A DNA stretch of 64,000 nt from Planctomycetota bacterium (GCA_003576845.1 QEVJ01000011.1:29626-93625), one strand, 5' to 3'; positions 34,350-43,189 are shown, counted from the stretch's first letter. The notes: a model not told the origin generated them from the sequence alone. Numbers and translations are program-made.

Positions 34350-35480
34350 CTATTTCTCTCTTGCGGTGGCGGCGGTGATCGGTGGGAACCATGAGTAGAG
34401 GTAATAGGCGCGGGGTGTGGAGAGGTTGGCGAGGGCGGACATGTCGAACCGGCTGCTCGGCGATTCGGCGGTGCCGCCGAGCACGTCGATGAGCGTCTTG
34501 GGCGGCTTGTAACGCACGACGCGAACGTCGTCGGACGAAAGCTTCGCCAGCGCGATCGCCGCGTCGACGGCGTCTTCCAAAAAACCTTCCGCGTCGACGA
34601 GGCGGTTGGCGATCGCTTGCCGCGACGTGAAGATTTCGCCCGTCGCCAGGGCGTCGAGATCGCCGCGGTTCTTCTGGAAGTGCGGCCGGCCGTAGACGAT
34701 CACGTCCTTGAAGCGGTTGAAGCTCTCGTCGATATACGCTTGAAACTTCGCCCGCTCTTCGTCGGTCATTTTGCGGGTGATCGAGCCCATGTCTTTGAGC
34801 GGGTGGCTCTTGACGGAGTCGTTCTCGATGTTCCACTCCTTCATCAGGCCTTCGACGTTGTAGTGCGGCAGGATCACGCCGATCGAGCCGGTGGTCGTGG
34901 TCGGTTCGGCGAAGATGACTTTGGCGTCTTCGGCGACGCCCAGTTCGCGATTGATGCCGACGGCCATCGAAACGTAATACCCGCCGCTGGCCGCGAGCGA
35001 GCCCATGCTGACGACGAGCGGAATCTTCTTTTCTTGGCAGAGCTTCTTGAGGCGGTGATAGATCAAGTGGCTGCCGGTGATCGTGCCGCCGGGCGAATCG
35101 ACGCGGAGGACGACGGCCTTCACGTTGTCGTCGTGGCGGACACGGTCGATCTGGTGCTTGACGAAGCCTTCGCCGGTGACGATCACCCCGCTGACTTCGA
35201 TGATGGCGACCTTGTCGGACGCGAGCACGTCGTGCGAGAACAGGTGCTCCTCGATGTTCTCGTCCTGATTGATATACTCGCGATACGACGCCATCATGCC
35301 CATGTTGGCGAGCAGCGAAAACGCCAACAGGATCCAGGGAAACCACCGCAGGAACCGGGCGAAACCGGTGGGTTGTTCGAGAACGACGCGGATCGGCTCG
35401 TGGCCCACCGAGAACTCGCGCCTGGGCGGCAGGAGAATCGCGGCGTCGGGACCGGTCGGGTTAGGATTTTGCGTGCTCAT
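34350..35480 (-). CDS. sppA: Signal peptide peptidase SppA (S49 family)
   Basis: SppA cleaves leftover signal peptides in the membrane using a Ser-Lys dyad. The 376-aa product has one membrane helix at about 43-65, then the S49 core: VVLRVDSPGGTITGS, SMGSLAASGGYYVSMA with the nucleophile Ser165, TTTTGSIGV, and SHPLKDMGS with candidate general base Lys229. The length fits the short, single-domain type of SppA. It ends 63 bases before ppa, on the same strand. Confidence 0.92.
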   Translation of the reverse strand: MSTQNPNPTGPDAAILLPPRREFSVGHEPIRVVLEQPTGFARFLRWFPWILLAFSLLANMGMMASYREYINQDENIEEHLFSHDVLASDKVAIIEVSGVIVTGEGFVKHQIDRVRHDDNVKAVVLRVDSPGGTITGSHLIYHRLKKLCQEKKIPLVVSMGSLAASGGYYVSMAVGINRELGVAEDAKVIFAEPTTTTGSIGVILPHYNVEGLMKEWNIENDSVKSHPLKDMGSITRKMTDEERAKFQAYIDESFNRFKDVIVYGRPHFQKNRGDLDALATGEIFTSRQAIANRLVDAEGFLEDAVDAAIALAKLSSDDVRVVRYKPPKTLIDVLGGTAESPSSRFDMSALANLSTPRAYYLYSWFPPITAATAREK

Positions 35481-35693
35481 GGCCAGATGGGCGTGGACCG
35501 GACGGCGGCGCTCGGCGACGGGCTAATGGGCACGTCTCGCCGACCCCGCAAGAGGAACGTGTACCATTGTAGCGCGGCCGTGCCGCGACAACCAGCGGCG
35601 CGCTTGAACTCGCGGACGCGGCGAAGTAGCTTGATGGTCGGCCAACAGCCGGGCCGGGTTCATCGTCTTTTGCACTTCCGGGAGACCGCCGCC

Positions 35694-36635
35694 ATGTCTA
35701 GAACGCTGCTATCCGCCTGTGTTTTGCTGCTCGTTTGCGTGGCTCCGTCGCTTGCCGCGCGGAAGTGGTCCGATGCGACCGGCAAGTACACCTTCGAGGG
35801 CGATCTGGTCGGCGTGAACGACTCGACGGCCGTCATCCAGAAGGCCGACAAGAAAAAACAGCTCGTGGCGATCAAGATCGCGCAGCTTTCCCAGGCCGAC
35901 CAGGAGTATCTCAAGTCGAAGGAAGCCGCCGATGTCGCCAGCAAGGCGTCGAACGGCGAGCAGACCTGGACGATGAAGAGCGGCCTCAAGGTAAACGCCC
36001 GCGTCGTCGACTACGGCCGCAAGGACGTGACGATTCAGCGGCGGCGGGGAAAAGTCTACGTCAACGACCGGATGTTCGAGAACCTCTCCGGCGTGCAGCA
36101 GAAGGTGTTGCTGCGGATCGTGTCGCACTTCGAAGACGTGCCGCTCGAAACGGCCAAGGACCTCAACGAATGGATCGTCAAGCTCAAGGCCGCGCCAAAG
36201 ACGTACACGTGCGACGGCGTGATGCTGGAACTCGAAAACGGCGACGAATATGGCGTGCCGTTCTTCTTGTTCTCGGACGCGGACCTCAAGGTGCTCGAAC
36301 CCGGTTGGAAGCAGTGGCTCGCTGCGCACGAAGCCCGCGAAAAGGCCGAACAAGCCCAGGCCGACAAGGAACGCGAAGCCCTGCTGCTGCAAAAGCAAGC
36401 CGAAGCGTATCAGCGCGATCGCGAGGCCGAGCACCAGATGCGGATGATGGAACTCGAACTGTCGGCCGTCGAGGCGGGCGTGACCGACATCTGGGAAGTC
36501 GAACTCAAGCCGCGCGGCGGCGGGTATTCGCGCGTCGTCGTCACCTCCGGCCGCAACAGCGACGTCGCCGCACGCAAGGTGACGGAAAAGTACCCCGGGT
36601 ACGTGATCGTCGGCGTCGCGAAGATCAGCCGGTGA
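35694..36635 (+). CDS. Secreted SHD1-domain protein
   Basis: The 313-aa product has a signal peptide (SRTLLSACVLLLVCVAPSLAA). KWSDATGKYTFEGDLVGVNDSTAVIQKADKKKQLVAIKIAQLSQADQEYL at about 24-73 is the SLA1-homology-1 (SHD1) domain seen in many planctomycete exported proteins. A second beta-rich domain, a coiled coil (about 205-265, AREKAEQAQADKEREALLLQKQAEAYQRD) and a short C-terminal domain follow. GGGAG lies 10 bases before the ATG. Function unknown; a polysaccharide or protein binding role is guessed. Confidence 0.82.
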   Translation: MSRTLLSACVLLLVCVAPSLAARKWSDATGKYTFEGDLVGVNDSTAVIQKADKKKQLVAIKIAQLSQADQEYLKSKEAADVASKASNGEQTWTMKSGLKVNARVVDYGRKDVTIQRRRGKVYVNDRMFENLSGVQQKVLLRIVSHFEDVPLETAKDLNEWIVKLKAAPKTYTCDGVMLELENGDEYGVPFFLFSDADLKVLEPGWKQWLAAHEAREKAEQAQADKEREALLLQKQAEAYQRDREAEHQMRMMELELSAVEAGVTDIWEVELKPRGGGYSRVVVTSGRNSDVAARKVTEKYPGYVIVGVAKISR

Positions 36636-36776
36636 CCGGCCGCGTCACGAGTTCCTACCGGCCGGAAGTGCTTGCGGCGACGCTACTTGTGCGGCCGCTC
36701 GCGTTTCGGGCTATCGAGCGCCGCTGAATCGCAGCGCCCGAGACACGCGGCGGCGCACATGCAAATCGTTTGCAAA

Positions 36777-36792
36777 CGTTTCACGTGAAACG
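36777..36792. promoter_or_regulatory. parS-like centromere site
   Basis: CGTTTCACGTGAAACG is a perfect 16-bp palindrome whose 14-bp core GTTTCACGTGAAAC equals the core of the bacterial parS consensus bound by ParB; only the outermost pair differs. No parA or parB gene is in the window. It lies in the gene-poor stretch 36636-37706. Confidence 0.6.
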
Positions 36793-36882
36793 CACAACAA
36801 GGGTGGAAAAATGTGGCCTTGACAGCCCGCCCAAGCGACGCGCCGATGATGCTCGCCCGAACCACCGGACTTTGGCAGCTTT

Positions 36883-37038
36883 CGTAGGGTGGGCTGTGCC
36901 CACCGAAGCCTCCGAGCACGAAGCCGCGCAAAACCGCCAACCGGGCCGGCAATCGGGGACAACCAATCGAAAGGCCGAACCTCGCGAGGCGCAACGTGGG
37001 ACGAAATCGATGACCCGGTGGGCACAGCCCAGCCTACG
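36883..37038. repeat. Inverted repeat pair, 23-bp arms
   Basis: Arms at 36883-36905 and 37016-37038 (CGTAGGGTGGGCTGTGCCC form and its complement, one mismatch) enclose 110 bases without a gene. Each arm also contains the internal palindrome GGTGGGCnnnGCCCACC. Confidence 0.8.
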
Positions 37039-37375
37039 TGACTGAGCCAGTGGCAGCCGTTGATAATGCGGGAAGGACGATTGGAACGCTGCCTGATTCC
37101 TGTCAACGGCGCCGGCTGGCCGGACATGTTCGTCTTGGGGAACCACCGGAATTGGCGCGACGCCGGGGATTTTGTCGCTTGAAGGTGGGCCAATCGTTTG
37201 GTATGAGGGAGGGGACGGAAGATGCTGCGCCGCTGTGGGGCGAGGTGCTTTCGCGCGGCGAACGATGTGGCGGATTGAGCGGCGGATGTTGTTTGGCGAT
37301 TTGTTTATTTTTTGAGCGAAAGGCACGTTTGGCTGGATTTTTTTGTTGGGTGGGCAGTGCGGCGGCGGTGCGGGG

Positions 37376-37422
37376 GTTATTAAACGTTACCCCTGGGGCC
37401 CCCCAGGAGTTTGTTTAATAAC
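37376..37422. repeat. Two-level hairpin in an AT-rich patch
   Basis: Outer arms GTTATTAAAC (37376-37385) and GTTTAATAAC (37413-37422) are perfect 10-bp complements. Inside, CCTGGGG and CCCCAGG form a second stem. The surrounding 100 bases have T-runs unusual for this genome. I see no gene in 36636-37706. Confidence 0.75.
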
Positions 37423-37620
37423 TCCCTCGCGCAGGCGGTGCGAAAAGCGGGGATTTGGGGCTTGTGGGCGGGCGGCGGCGTAAGGATTTTTTTCGGGGCC
37501 GTTGGCTCGCGCGGGCGCTTGCATGAGAGCGGCCGGCGGATGTGAATTTGGCGGGGCGCTGGCGGGGGCTTCGTGAGTGCGGCGCGTCACGAATGTGGCG
37601 GAGCGTCTTGCGGCGATTCT

Positions 37621-37642
37621 GTCAGGCACGGGAGTGCCTGAC
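37621..37642. repeat. Perfect hairpin, 9-bp arms
   Basis: GTCAGGCAC and GTGCCTGAC pair over GGGA. It is followed by CTACGATC, so it resembles the GGACGG palindrome at 45056 in being followed by CTACGA. Confidence 0.75.
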
Positions 37643-37706
37643 CTACGATCACGGATGATTACAGGGATGGACGTAGTTTCAGCAAATCGTCGATCCTGCC
37701 GCGGCG

Positions 37707-37952
37707 TTGGCGACGCGGGCGAAAACCGAGCGGTACGACAAACGCAACGGCACCGCGATCCGCGCGATTCGCGAGGCGCACGGATTGAAGCAGCCGGACG
37801 TGCCGGGAATTACCGACCGGCAATTGCGGCGCGTCGAGTTGGGGCAGCAGTCGGCGACGAAAGGGACGCTGGAGGCGCTCGCGAAGGCGCATTCGCTGTC
37901 GCTGGAGGAGCATGTGGAGCGGGTGGCGAAAGCGGTGCGGGCGGTTGCGTGA
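37707..37952 (+). CDS. Small Xre-type helix-turn-helix protein
   Basis: An 81-aa product from TTG 37707. GTAIRAIREAHGLKQPDVPGITDRQLRRVELGQQSATKGTLEALAKAHSLSLEEHVERV reads as a Cro/C1-type HTH with the usual GLKQ, RRVE and TLEALAKA signatures. No clear Shine-Dalgarno. It stands at the boundary of the lower-GC segment with the ImmA/DUF4411 module and may regulate it. Confidence 0.6.
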   Translation: MATRAKTERYDKRNGTAIRAIREAHGLKQPDVPGITDRQLRRVELGQQSATKGTLEALAKAHSLSLEEHVERVAKAVRAVA

Positions 37953-38161
37953 ACGCACCGCGCAACGTGGAACACGCGGATGAATCGGACGGCGAGGCCG
38001 ACCCAACGCGACTTCACGAGGTCGGGCGACGGAACTATCGAGAATGGAGAGTTCGTTTGCGACGGTCACTGGCTGAGCCCATTGGCACCCGGCCGAATTC
38101 CACTCTAGTCGACGCAAAATGGACTTTATGCCAGCTTAAGGCCGACATAACCTGATGCACT

Positions 38162-38202
38162 TTGACACTAGATTTGACACCGTGTATCGGACGTCATATG
38201 GT
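38162..38202 (+). promoter_or_regulatory. Sigma-70-type promoter of the Xre-ImmA module
   Basis: TTGACA (38174-38179) and TATGGT (38197-38202) are spaced by 17 bases, 47 bases before the ATG at 38249. A second TTGACA at 38162 lies 17 bases from TATCGG. The repeated TTTGACAC 12 bases apart could also be operator half-sites for the Xre protein. Confidence 0.6.
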
Positions 38203-38248
38203 CAGGTTGTGGTAGCTATCAATGCTGTCGTAGATTGCGGAACCGAAG

Positions 38249-39418
38249 ATGCCGTCAGTGCCGTCCAATGCGAACCCGGTGATGCTGAAATGGGCTCGAG
38301 AAAGAGCCGGCATGGACGTCGATGTCGTTGCCAAGGCGGAACGTCTACAGGCCAACAATCTTGCTGCGTGGGAACGTGGGGAAGGTACACCCTCGTACGC
38401 GATGCTGGTTCGATTGGCGAAGCGATACAATCGCCCGCTGATGGTCTTCTACTTGCCGGCGCCGCCGACTGATTTTCAAGTTGCAAATGAATTCCGGGTA
38501 TTGGCAGGTTACACCGAACGGAGCGAGTCGCCTGCAGTTCGCCGCACGATCGAAGACGTCCACGAACGTCTGGCCTGGGCGTCCGACTTCATTGAAGAGA
38601 ATGGCGAAGCTGCCTGCCCTGTTGTGGCCTCGCTCGCCTCCGAATCGAGCATTCGAAACGCCGCCGCCCACCTTCGATCTCACCTGGGTGTGCGAGTTCA
38701 GGATCAGATTGCTTGCCCTACTTCGGCCGCGGCTTTCAAGCTCTGGCGAACGCAGTGCGAGGCACTTGGCGTATTCGTTTTTCAAACGGGGAATATCGCC
38801 AAAGACGGTATTCGCGGAATCGCGTTTTGCGATAAGTTTGCACCCGCGGTTGTCGTAAACACCAAAGAGCTATTCGAAGCTCGTGTGTTTACGATGATTC
38901 ACGAATTGGTACACATTGCACTGGGGCAGTCTGCCGTAACCACATTTTCGGGCCGCGACAACCGCGCCATCGAACGATACTGTGACGCAGTGGCCGCGGA
39001 AACGCTCGTCCCAACCGAGGACTTAATGCGGCGGCTACCTGAGATTCGCGGGCAGGACTTCGAAGAAACCGCCACGAGAATTGCGGCCGTCTATAAGGTG
39101 AGTCGCCTTGCAGCGCTTATTAAGCTCGTGGAAATAAAGGCGGTCACGTGGCGAGACCTTCGCAAAAAGTGGAGCGTCTATACGGCCGCGCCTACTCAAA
39201 CCACCAAGAAGCAGTTCGGACCAAGGCAGCCACATAAATCGACGTTGAATCGCCTCGGCTTCTCGTTCACTCGCCTGGCCGTTTCGGCATACGATGCCGG
39301 CGAGATACACGGCGCAGGGCTAACCGAGTTGCTGGCTGGAATGAAGCTCAAACACTTGCCGAAACTCCTCAAAGCCGTATTCCCAAATCGCATCCAACCG
39401 AGTACAGCGGTCAATTAG
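38249..39418 (+). CDS. Xre-ImmA/IrrE-family zinc peptidase (COG2856 type)
   Basis: The 389-aa product has an N-terminal Xre HTH (residues 10-60: MLKWARERAGMDVDVVAKAERLQANNLAAWERGEGTPSYAMLVRLAKRY) and a COG2856/ImmA-type metallopeptidase with HELVH at 218-222 (catalytic Glu219) and a downstream ERYCDAVAAETLVP helix supplying the third ligand. ImmA-type peptidases cleave repressors. In predicted toxin-antitoxin systems this fusion acts as the antitoxin. Codon use and base composition are less GC-rich than the neighbours, which suggests transfer. The DUF4411 gene starts 1 base after the stop. Confidence 0.85.
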   Translation: MPSVPSNANPVMLKWARERAGMDVDVVAKAERLQANNLAAWERGEGTPSYAMLVRLAKRYNRPLMVFYLPAPPTDFQVANEFRVLAGYTERSESPAVRRTIEDVHERLAWASDFIEENGEAACPVVASLASESSIRNAAAHLRSHLGVRVQDQIACPTSAAAFKLWRTQCEALGVFVFQTGNIAKDGIRGIAFCDKFAPAVVVNTKELFEARVFTMIHELVHIALGQSAVTTFSGRDNRAIERYCDAVAAETLVPTEDLMRRLPEIRGQDFEETATRIAAVYKVSRLAALIKLVEIKAVTWRDLRKKWSVYTAAPTQTTKKQFGPRQPHKSTLNRLGFSFTRLAVSAYDAGEIHGAGLTELLAGMKLKHLPKLLKAVFPNRIQPSTAVN

Positions 39419-39419
39419 A

Positions 39420-39902
39420 TTGGTTGACGCTTTTTGTCTAGATACGAGCTTTTTGATCAACGGATGGCGTAAACGCTATCCGATCTCTGTCTTTCCGTCG
39501 CTTTGGAACGAAATTGACACGCTGATCGGGCGAGACCAGATTTGGTCAGTCGAAGAAGTGTATCGGGAACTGCGGCGTCAAGAGGACGAACTGCTTGCTT
39601 GGGCGAAGGTGCGACGAAAGTTGTTTCGAAAGCCTACCGCGAGGGTACTGGGTCGCCTCACGGAAGTGATGAAGCAATTCCCCAATTTTGCGGCAAGGGC
39701 GAGCGCCGGAAACCGCGCGGACCCGTTCATCATCGCGGAGGCGATTGCGTCCGATCTAATAGTTGTCACGGACGAAGCACCGTTGCGCATCAAGCCGCTT
39801 AAAGCCACGAAGCCGCCAAAAATACCAGATGTTTGCGAAGCGCTTGGCGTGAAATGGGCGTCGCCGACTGAGTTTTTCCAACGAGTTGGATTCTCGTTTT
39901 GA
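39420..39902 (+). CDS. DUF4411 PIN-like protein, probable toxin
   Basis: The 160-aa product begins VDAFCLDTSFLINGWRKRYPISVFPSLWNEI, the DUF4411 opening with the PIN-type Asp-Thr-Ser. DPFIIAEAIASDLIVVTDEAP carries the later acidic residues. The TTG start at 39420 follows the ImmA stop by one base, so translation is coupled. The pairing of Xre-COG2856 with DUF4411 recurs in bacteria as a predicted type II toxin-antitoxin module; the toxin role is from that context. The 250 bases after it show no gene. Confidence 0.8.
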   Translation: MVDAFCLDTSFLINGWRKRYPISVFPSLWNEIDTLIGRDQIWSVEEVYRELRRQEDELLAWAKVRRKLFRKPTARVLGRLTEVMKQFPNFAARASAGNRADPFIIAEAIASDLIVVTDEAPLRIKPLKATKPPKIPDVCEALGVKWASPTEFFQRVGFSF

Positions 39903-40153
39903 ATCTGTCGTCGAATCGATGCTCTCGATCGTCATCCGCCTCGACAAGCTGCGGTGGTGCCAGTCCCGACGTGCCGTTCGTCGGTATCGTCCGCCGCAAC
40001 GAAGCCGCTTCCAGCGTCAGCCGCGTAGGCCAAGCATACGTCGCCTAACGGGACCGCTGCAAGACGAAGAATCACGTTCCATGGCGACTTCCTCATAAAC
40101 TATCCTCGCGCCTAGCGCCATCAGGTACAAGCCTCGCTTGATCTGTTATTGCG

Positions 40154-41299
40154 TCAGTGCTTACTCATCCTTGGATCCAGCGCATCACGCAACCCATCGC
40201 CAAGAAAGTTCAGCGCAAAGAGCGTGGTCGCCAGCGCCACGCCGGGGAAGACGACTACCCACCAATAGACTCTTAGCGGCGTGATGACTTGGATGCCGTC
40301 GTTGGCTAGGAGGCCCCAGGAGACGTCGGGGGCGCTGACGCCTAGGCCGAGGAAGGAGAGGAAGGCTTCGAAGAGCATGACGCTGGGGATGGTGAGCGTG
40401 AGGTAGACGATGACGATGGGGAGCAGGTTGGGAACGAGGTGGAGGAAGATGATTCTCCGGCGGCTTGCGCCGATGGTTCGGGCCGCTTCGACGAATTGCT
40501 CTTGTTTGAGCGAGAGGACCTGGCCGCGGACGACTCGGGCCATCGTGAGCCAGTAGATCGCGCCGATGACGACGAAGAAGACGCTGATCTCGTCGATGCC
40601 GGCTTCGCGGAGGGCGGCTTTGATCGATTCTTCCTTGAGGATCGTGATGATGAAGATTACGACGAAGATGAACGGGATCGAGTAGAGGACGTCGACGAGC
40701 CGCATCATGGCGTTGTCGATGCGGCCGCCGAAATAGCCGCTCGTCGCGCCGTAGCTGACGCCGATGACGAGCGAGACGAGCGCCGCGACGACGCCGACGG
40801 AGAGCGAGACGCGGGCGCCCCAGAAGAGCCGCGCGAGCAAGTCGCGGCCGAGTTCGTCGGTGCCGCAGAGCGAGCCGATACACCAATCGCCGAACACGTT
40901 GAGCCGCGCGGCCAGCAGCGCGCGGTCGAATAGGTTGAGTTCGCCGAACAGGGCATCGCGACGGGCGATGAACGCCGCGGCATCGGAGGCGCTGGCTTCG
41001 GCGCTTGAGGCGTTTGCATAGAGAGCGTAAAGGCCGAGCGTTTGCGGCGCGGCATTCGGCGGTTCGAATTGACGCGTGGCAAGGGCCTGCTCGCGCGGGG
41101 ATTGCAGCGGCAAAAGCGGGACCACGGGCGCAAGACCCGCGAGCGTGACAAGGACGACGAGCGCGGCGATCGCGACGCGGTTCCGCTTAAGCCGCCGCCA
41201 CGCATCGCGGCCCAGCGACGTCCCTTTGATGCGGCGAGCTTCCGCGAGAAGCGGGCCGTAACGGGCCAGTTCGTCGGCGTTGGGAAGGAGCGACGGCAC
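40154..41299 (-). CDS. ABC transporter permease, OppC/DppC-like
   Basis: The product is an inner-membrane permease of the peptide/nickel ABC family. It has an N-terminal helix (VAIAALVVLVTLAGLAPVVPLL), a periplasmic insert, then DELGRDLLARLFWGARVSLSVGVVAALVSLVIGVSYG and the EAA-loop VEAARTIGASRRRIIFLHLVPNLLPIVIV that contacts the ATPase, with a final helix. I choose GTG 41299 (381 aa). The frame is open to 41419, but the extra residues look like translated spacer repeat. No OppB, OppD, OppF or binding protein is adjacent, so the partners must be elsewhere. On the plus-strand side 41300-41523 there is no gene. Confidence 0.85.
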   Translation of the reverse strand: MPSLLPNADELARYGPLLAEARRIKGTSLGRDAWRRLKRNRVAIAALVVLVTLAGLAPVVPLLPLQSPREQALATRQFEPPNAAPQTLGLYALYANASSAEASASDAAAFIARRDALFGELNLFDRALLAARLNVFGDWCIGSLCGTDELGRDLLARLFWGARVSLSVGVVAALVSLVIGVSYGATSGYFGGRIDNAMMRLVDVLYSIPFIFVVIFIITILKEESIKAALREAGIDEISVFFVVIGAIYWLTMARVVRGQVLSLKQEQFVEAARTIGASRRRIIFLHLVPNLLPIVIVYLTLTIPSVMLFEAFLSFLGLGVSAPDVSWGLLANDGIQVITPLRVYWWVVVFPGVALATTLFALNFLGDGLRDALDPRMSKH

Positions 41300-41452
41300 G
41301 GGAACAGGCGGGCGGCGGCACCCGGTCAAGGGAAGGCAGTGAGCGGCATGCGTGGAGCGAACGCCCATCCTGCGGCGGAGCGGCCTCGCTTGCCAGTGCG
41401 GCCGACCGAGGCGCGACAAAGACGCCGGCTAGCGCAGTGATCTTCCCGCAAC

Positions 41453-41480
41453 GAGTGGCACGGTCGGAGACCGGTCACAA
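41453..41480. repeat. Dispersed repeat, GGTCGGAGACCGG type
   Basis: Related to the blocks at 22153-22181 and 22931-22959 (TGGCACGGTCGGnAGACCG core). Confidence 0.5.
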
Positions 41481-41523
41481 CAATCGCGGCCGGCCACAAC
41501 AACGCGAGGTAAGCCCGGCAGTT

Positions 41524-42798
41524 TCAGCGGCGGATTTGGCCTTGGCCGCGGCCGGCGGCGAGGGCTTGCAGGACGGGGCCGGCGTAGCGCTGCGGATTGG
41601 CTTCGAATTGCCGGAGCGTCGCTTCGCTCGAGAAGAGGTAGATGTAGCCTTCGTAGAACCCGCCGTATTTGATTTCGCCGCGGACGAATTGGCCCTGTTC
41701 GACCCACGCGACGGCGTCGTGGCCGGAGATCGCGGGACTGTAGCGGTCCGGCTCGGCGAGAAACCGCTGTTGGTGGGCGGCGCTGGCGAATAGGTAGAGC
41801 CGGCCGCGATGGACCGCGCCGAAACGGCGATCGCCGTAGACCCATTTCTGCGTTTCCATGAGCGTCACCGGACAATGGCCGTCGAGGCACAAGACCGGTT
41901 GCGCGCTCGGTTGAGCGGCAGCTTGCGCACGCGGGGCATCGGCCGCGGGACGGGCGCTTGTTGGATTGGCAGACGCGGGTTCGGTGTATGGCGATTGGCC
42001 GGGGCTTGCCGCGGCGCTCGCGCCGTTGAGGCTGCCGTAGGGAAGCGCAGGATTACCTTCATCGGCGTTCGATTTCGCGACGGGACCTTCGCGCGTCGTC
42101 ATGCGGGGAGCGCTTGCGGCCGTCGGGCCGGCATAGGCGTTGGCATCGGGGCTCAAGGGCGCGGCGCGATCTTGCGGAGGCACAGAGCCGAAGTCGTTCG
42201 TATACCGCCGGTCGCTGCCGTAGGACGGACTCGACGGGGCTTGCTGTTCCACCGCAGTGACTTGCGCTCGGGGATATTCTTCGCGCGGAGCGTAGTTCGC
42301 CACGGCCTCGCGCGGCGTATCGTAACGGCTCACATTGGTCGAACTGCGGTCGGCTTGGGCGAACTGGGCGTTCGCGCGGCGAACGCTCGACGCCGTTTCG
42401 CGCAGGCGGCGAGCGTATTCCACGCCGTCCGATGGACACGCAATGGTACCCGCCATTTTGCCGTCGGGCGTGAGGATCACGTCCGTCGGCCAAGCGCGCA
42501 CGCCGTAGCGGTCGGCGGTCACCGGAAATTGATCGACGTTGATTTTGACGGGCACGTAGTCGGCTTCGAGGACGGCGGCGAACTGGGGTTCTGTGAAGAC
42601 CGTGTTTTCCAAGCGGACGCACGGCTTGCAGTTGGAACCCCAGAAGTGGACGAGCACGAGGCGGTTCGACTGCGCGGCCGTGGCGCAGGCGGCTTCGATG
42701 TCGCTTTGCCAGTGGACGGCGCTCTCGGCAGCCGACGCGCGAACGCTCCCGAGCGTCGACAGCAGCGTAAGGGCAAGAGCGAGGGAGATTCGCGACAT
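41524..42798 (-). CDS. Secreted thioredoxin-fold protein with C-terminal YHS-like repeats
   Basis: The 424-aa product has a signal peptide (SRISLALALTLLSTLGSVRASA) and a thioredoxin domain at about 28-140 with the active site CKPC (57-60) in LVLVHFWGSNCKPCVRLE, plus the cis-Pro region AWPTDVILT. A Ser/Ala/Pro-rich linker (150-310) follows. The last 110 residues hold two related blocks (YGDRRFGAVHRGRLYLFASAAHQQRFLAEPDRYSPA and IKYGGFYEGYIYLFSSEATLRQFEANPQRYAG) that resemble YHS/metal-chaperone domains; each ends in the F...P.RY pattern. CLDGHCPV precedes them. It may handle metal or thiol redox outside the cytoplasm. AAGGAA precedes ATG 42798. Confidence 0.8.
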   Translation of the reverse strand: MSRISLALALTLLSTLGSVRASAAESAVHWQSDIEAACATAAQSNRLVLVHFWGSNCKPCVRLENTVFTEPQFAAVLEADYVPVKINVDQFPVTADRYGVRAWPTDVILTPDGKMAGTIACPSDGVEYARRLRETASSVRRANAQFAQADRSSTNVSRYDTPREAVANYAPREEYPRAQVTAVEQQAPSSPSYGSDRRYTNDFGSVPPQDRAAPLSPDANAYAGPTAASAPRMTTREGPVAKSNADEGNPALPYGSLNGASAAASPGQSPYTEPASANPTSARPAADAPRAQAAAQPSAQPVLCLDGHCPVTLMETQKWVYGDRRFGAVHRGRLYLFASAAHQQRFLAEPDRYSPAISGHDAVAWVEQGQFVRGEIKYGGFYEGYIYLFSSEATLRQFEANPQRYAGPVLQALAAGRGQGQIRR

Positions 42799-43028
42799 GG
42801 GAGCATTTCCTTGAAGCGAGTGCGCGCCTTCGCCGCGGCGCGAGACTGGGCGGCCTCTTGGGCGAGTTATCGGCCAAGTGGCTTGGTGCGGATTAGGCGA
42901 GTTTGACGGATTGCGCCGAATTTGCGGGCCGGCGCCTCGTTCTTTGGCGAGTGGGCGAAAGCGGTGCTGTCGGGGCGGCACGGGCGGCTCGTCCATCCCG
43001 TGAGGGGTGCCGATCCACGCCGTCTTGC

Positions 43029-43063
43029 GAACCGCACAGGTGGACAGGCCCTCCGTGCCACGC
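43029..43063. repeat. Degenerate copy of the TGGACAnGCC dispersed element
   Basis: A block beginning GAACCGCACAGGTGGACAGG resembles the reverse complement of the element at 62272-62307. It lies in the 360-base gene-free stretch 42799-43161. Confidence 0.45.
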
Positions 43064-43161
43064 GTCGGCCAACCAGCGTAGCGCGACCCCTGCGATTGGC
43101 ACGGGCCACGGAAAGTCGGCGTTTTTTTGAGAATTCTGGGGTTCGCGGCTTGAGACATCGC

Positions 43162-43189
43162 TTGACAGTGCCCGAGAGTTGAATAAGAT
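43162..43189 (+). promoter_or_regulatory. Strong sigma-70-type promoter upstream of rho
   Basis: TTGACA (43162-43167) and TAAGAT (43184-43189) are 16 bases apart. The nearest downstream gene on this strand is rho, 490 bases away. Confidence 0.6.

Noticed and set aside
34617..35693. Plus-strand open frame joined to the SHD1 protein
   Set aside because: It is antisense to sppA; the true start is at 35694 with a signal peptide and Shine-Dalgarno.
37038..37418. 126-codon plus-strand frame in the gene-poor region
   Set aside because: Composition erratic, runs through dispersed repeats, no start signal and no motif.
36636..37706. Chromosomal origin (oriC)
   Set aside because: A parS-like site and AT-rich patches are present, but I found no DnaA-box cluster and no dnaA, dnaN or parAB gene.
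41809..42906. 365-codon plus-strand frame opposite the thioredoxin gene
   Set aside because: Shadow frame; the minus strand carries a signal peptide and CKPC.
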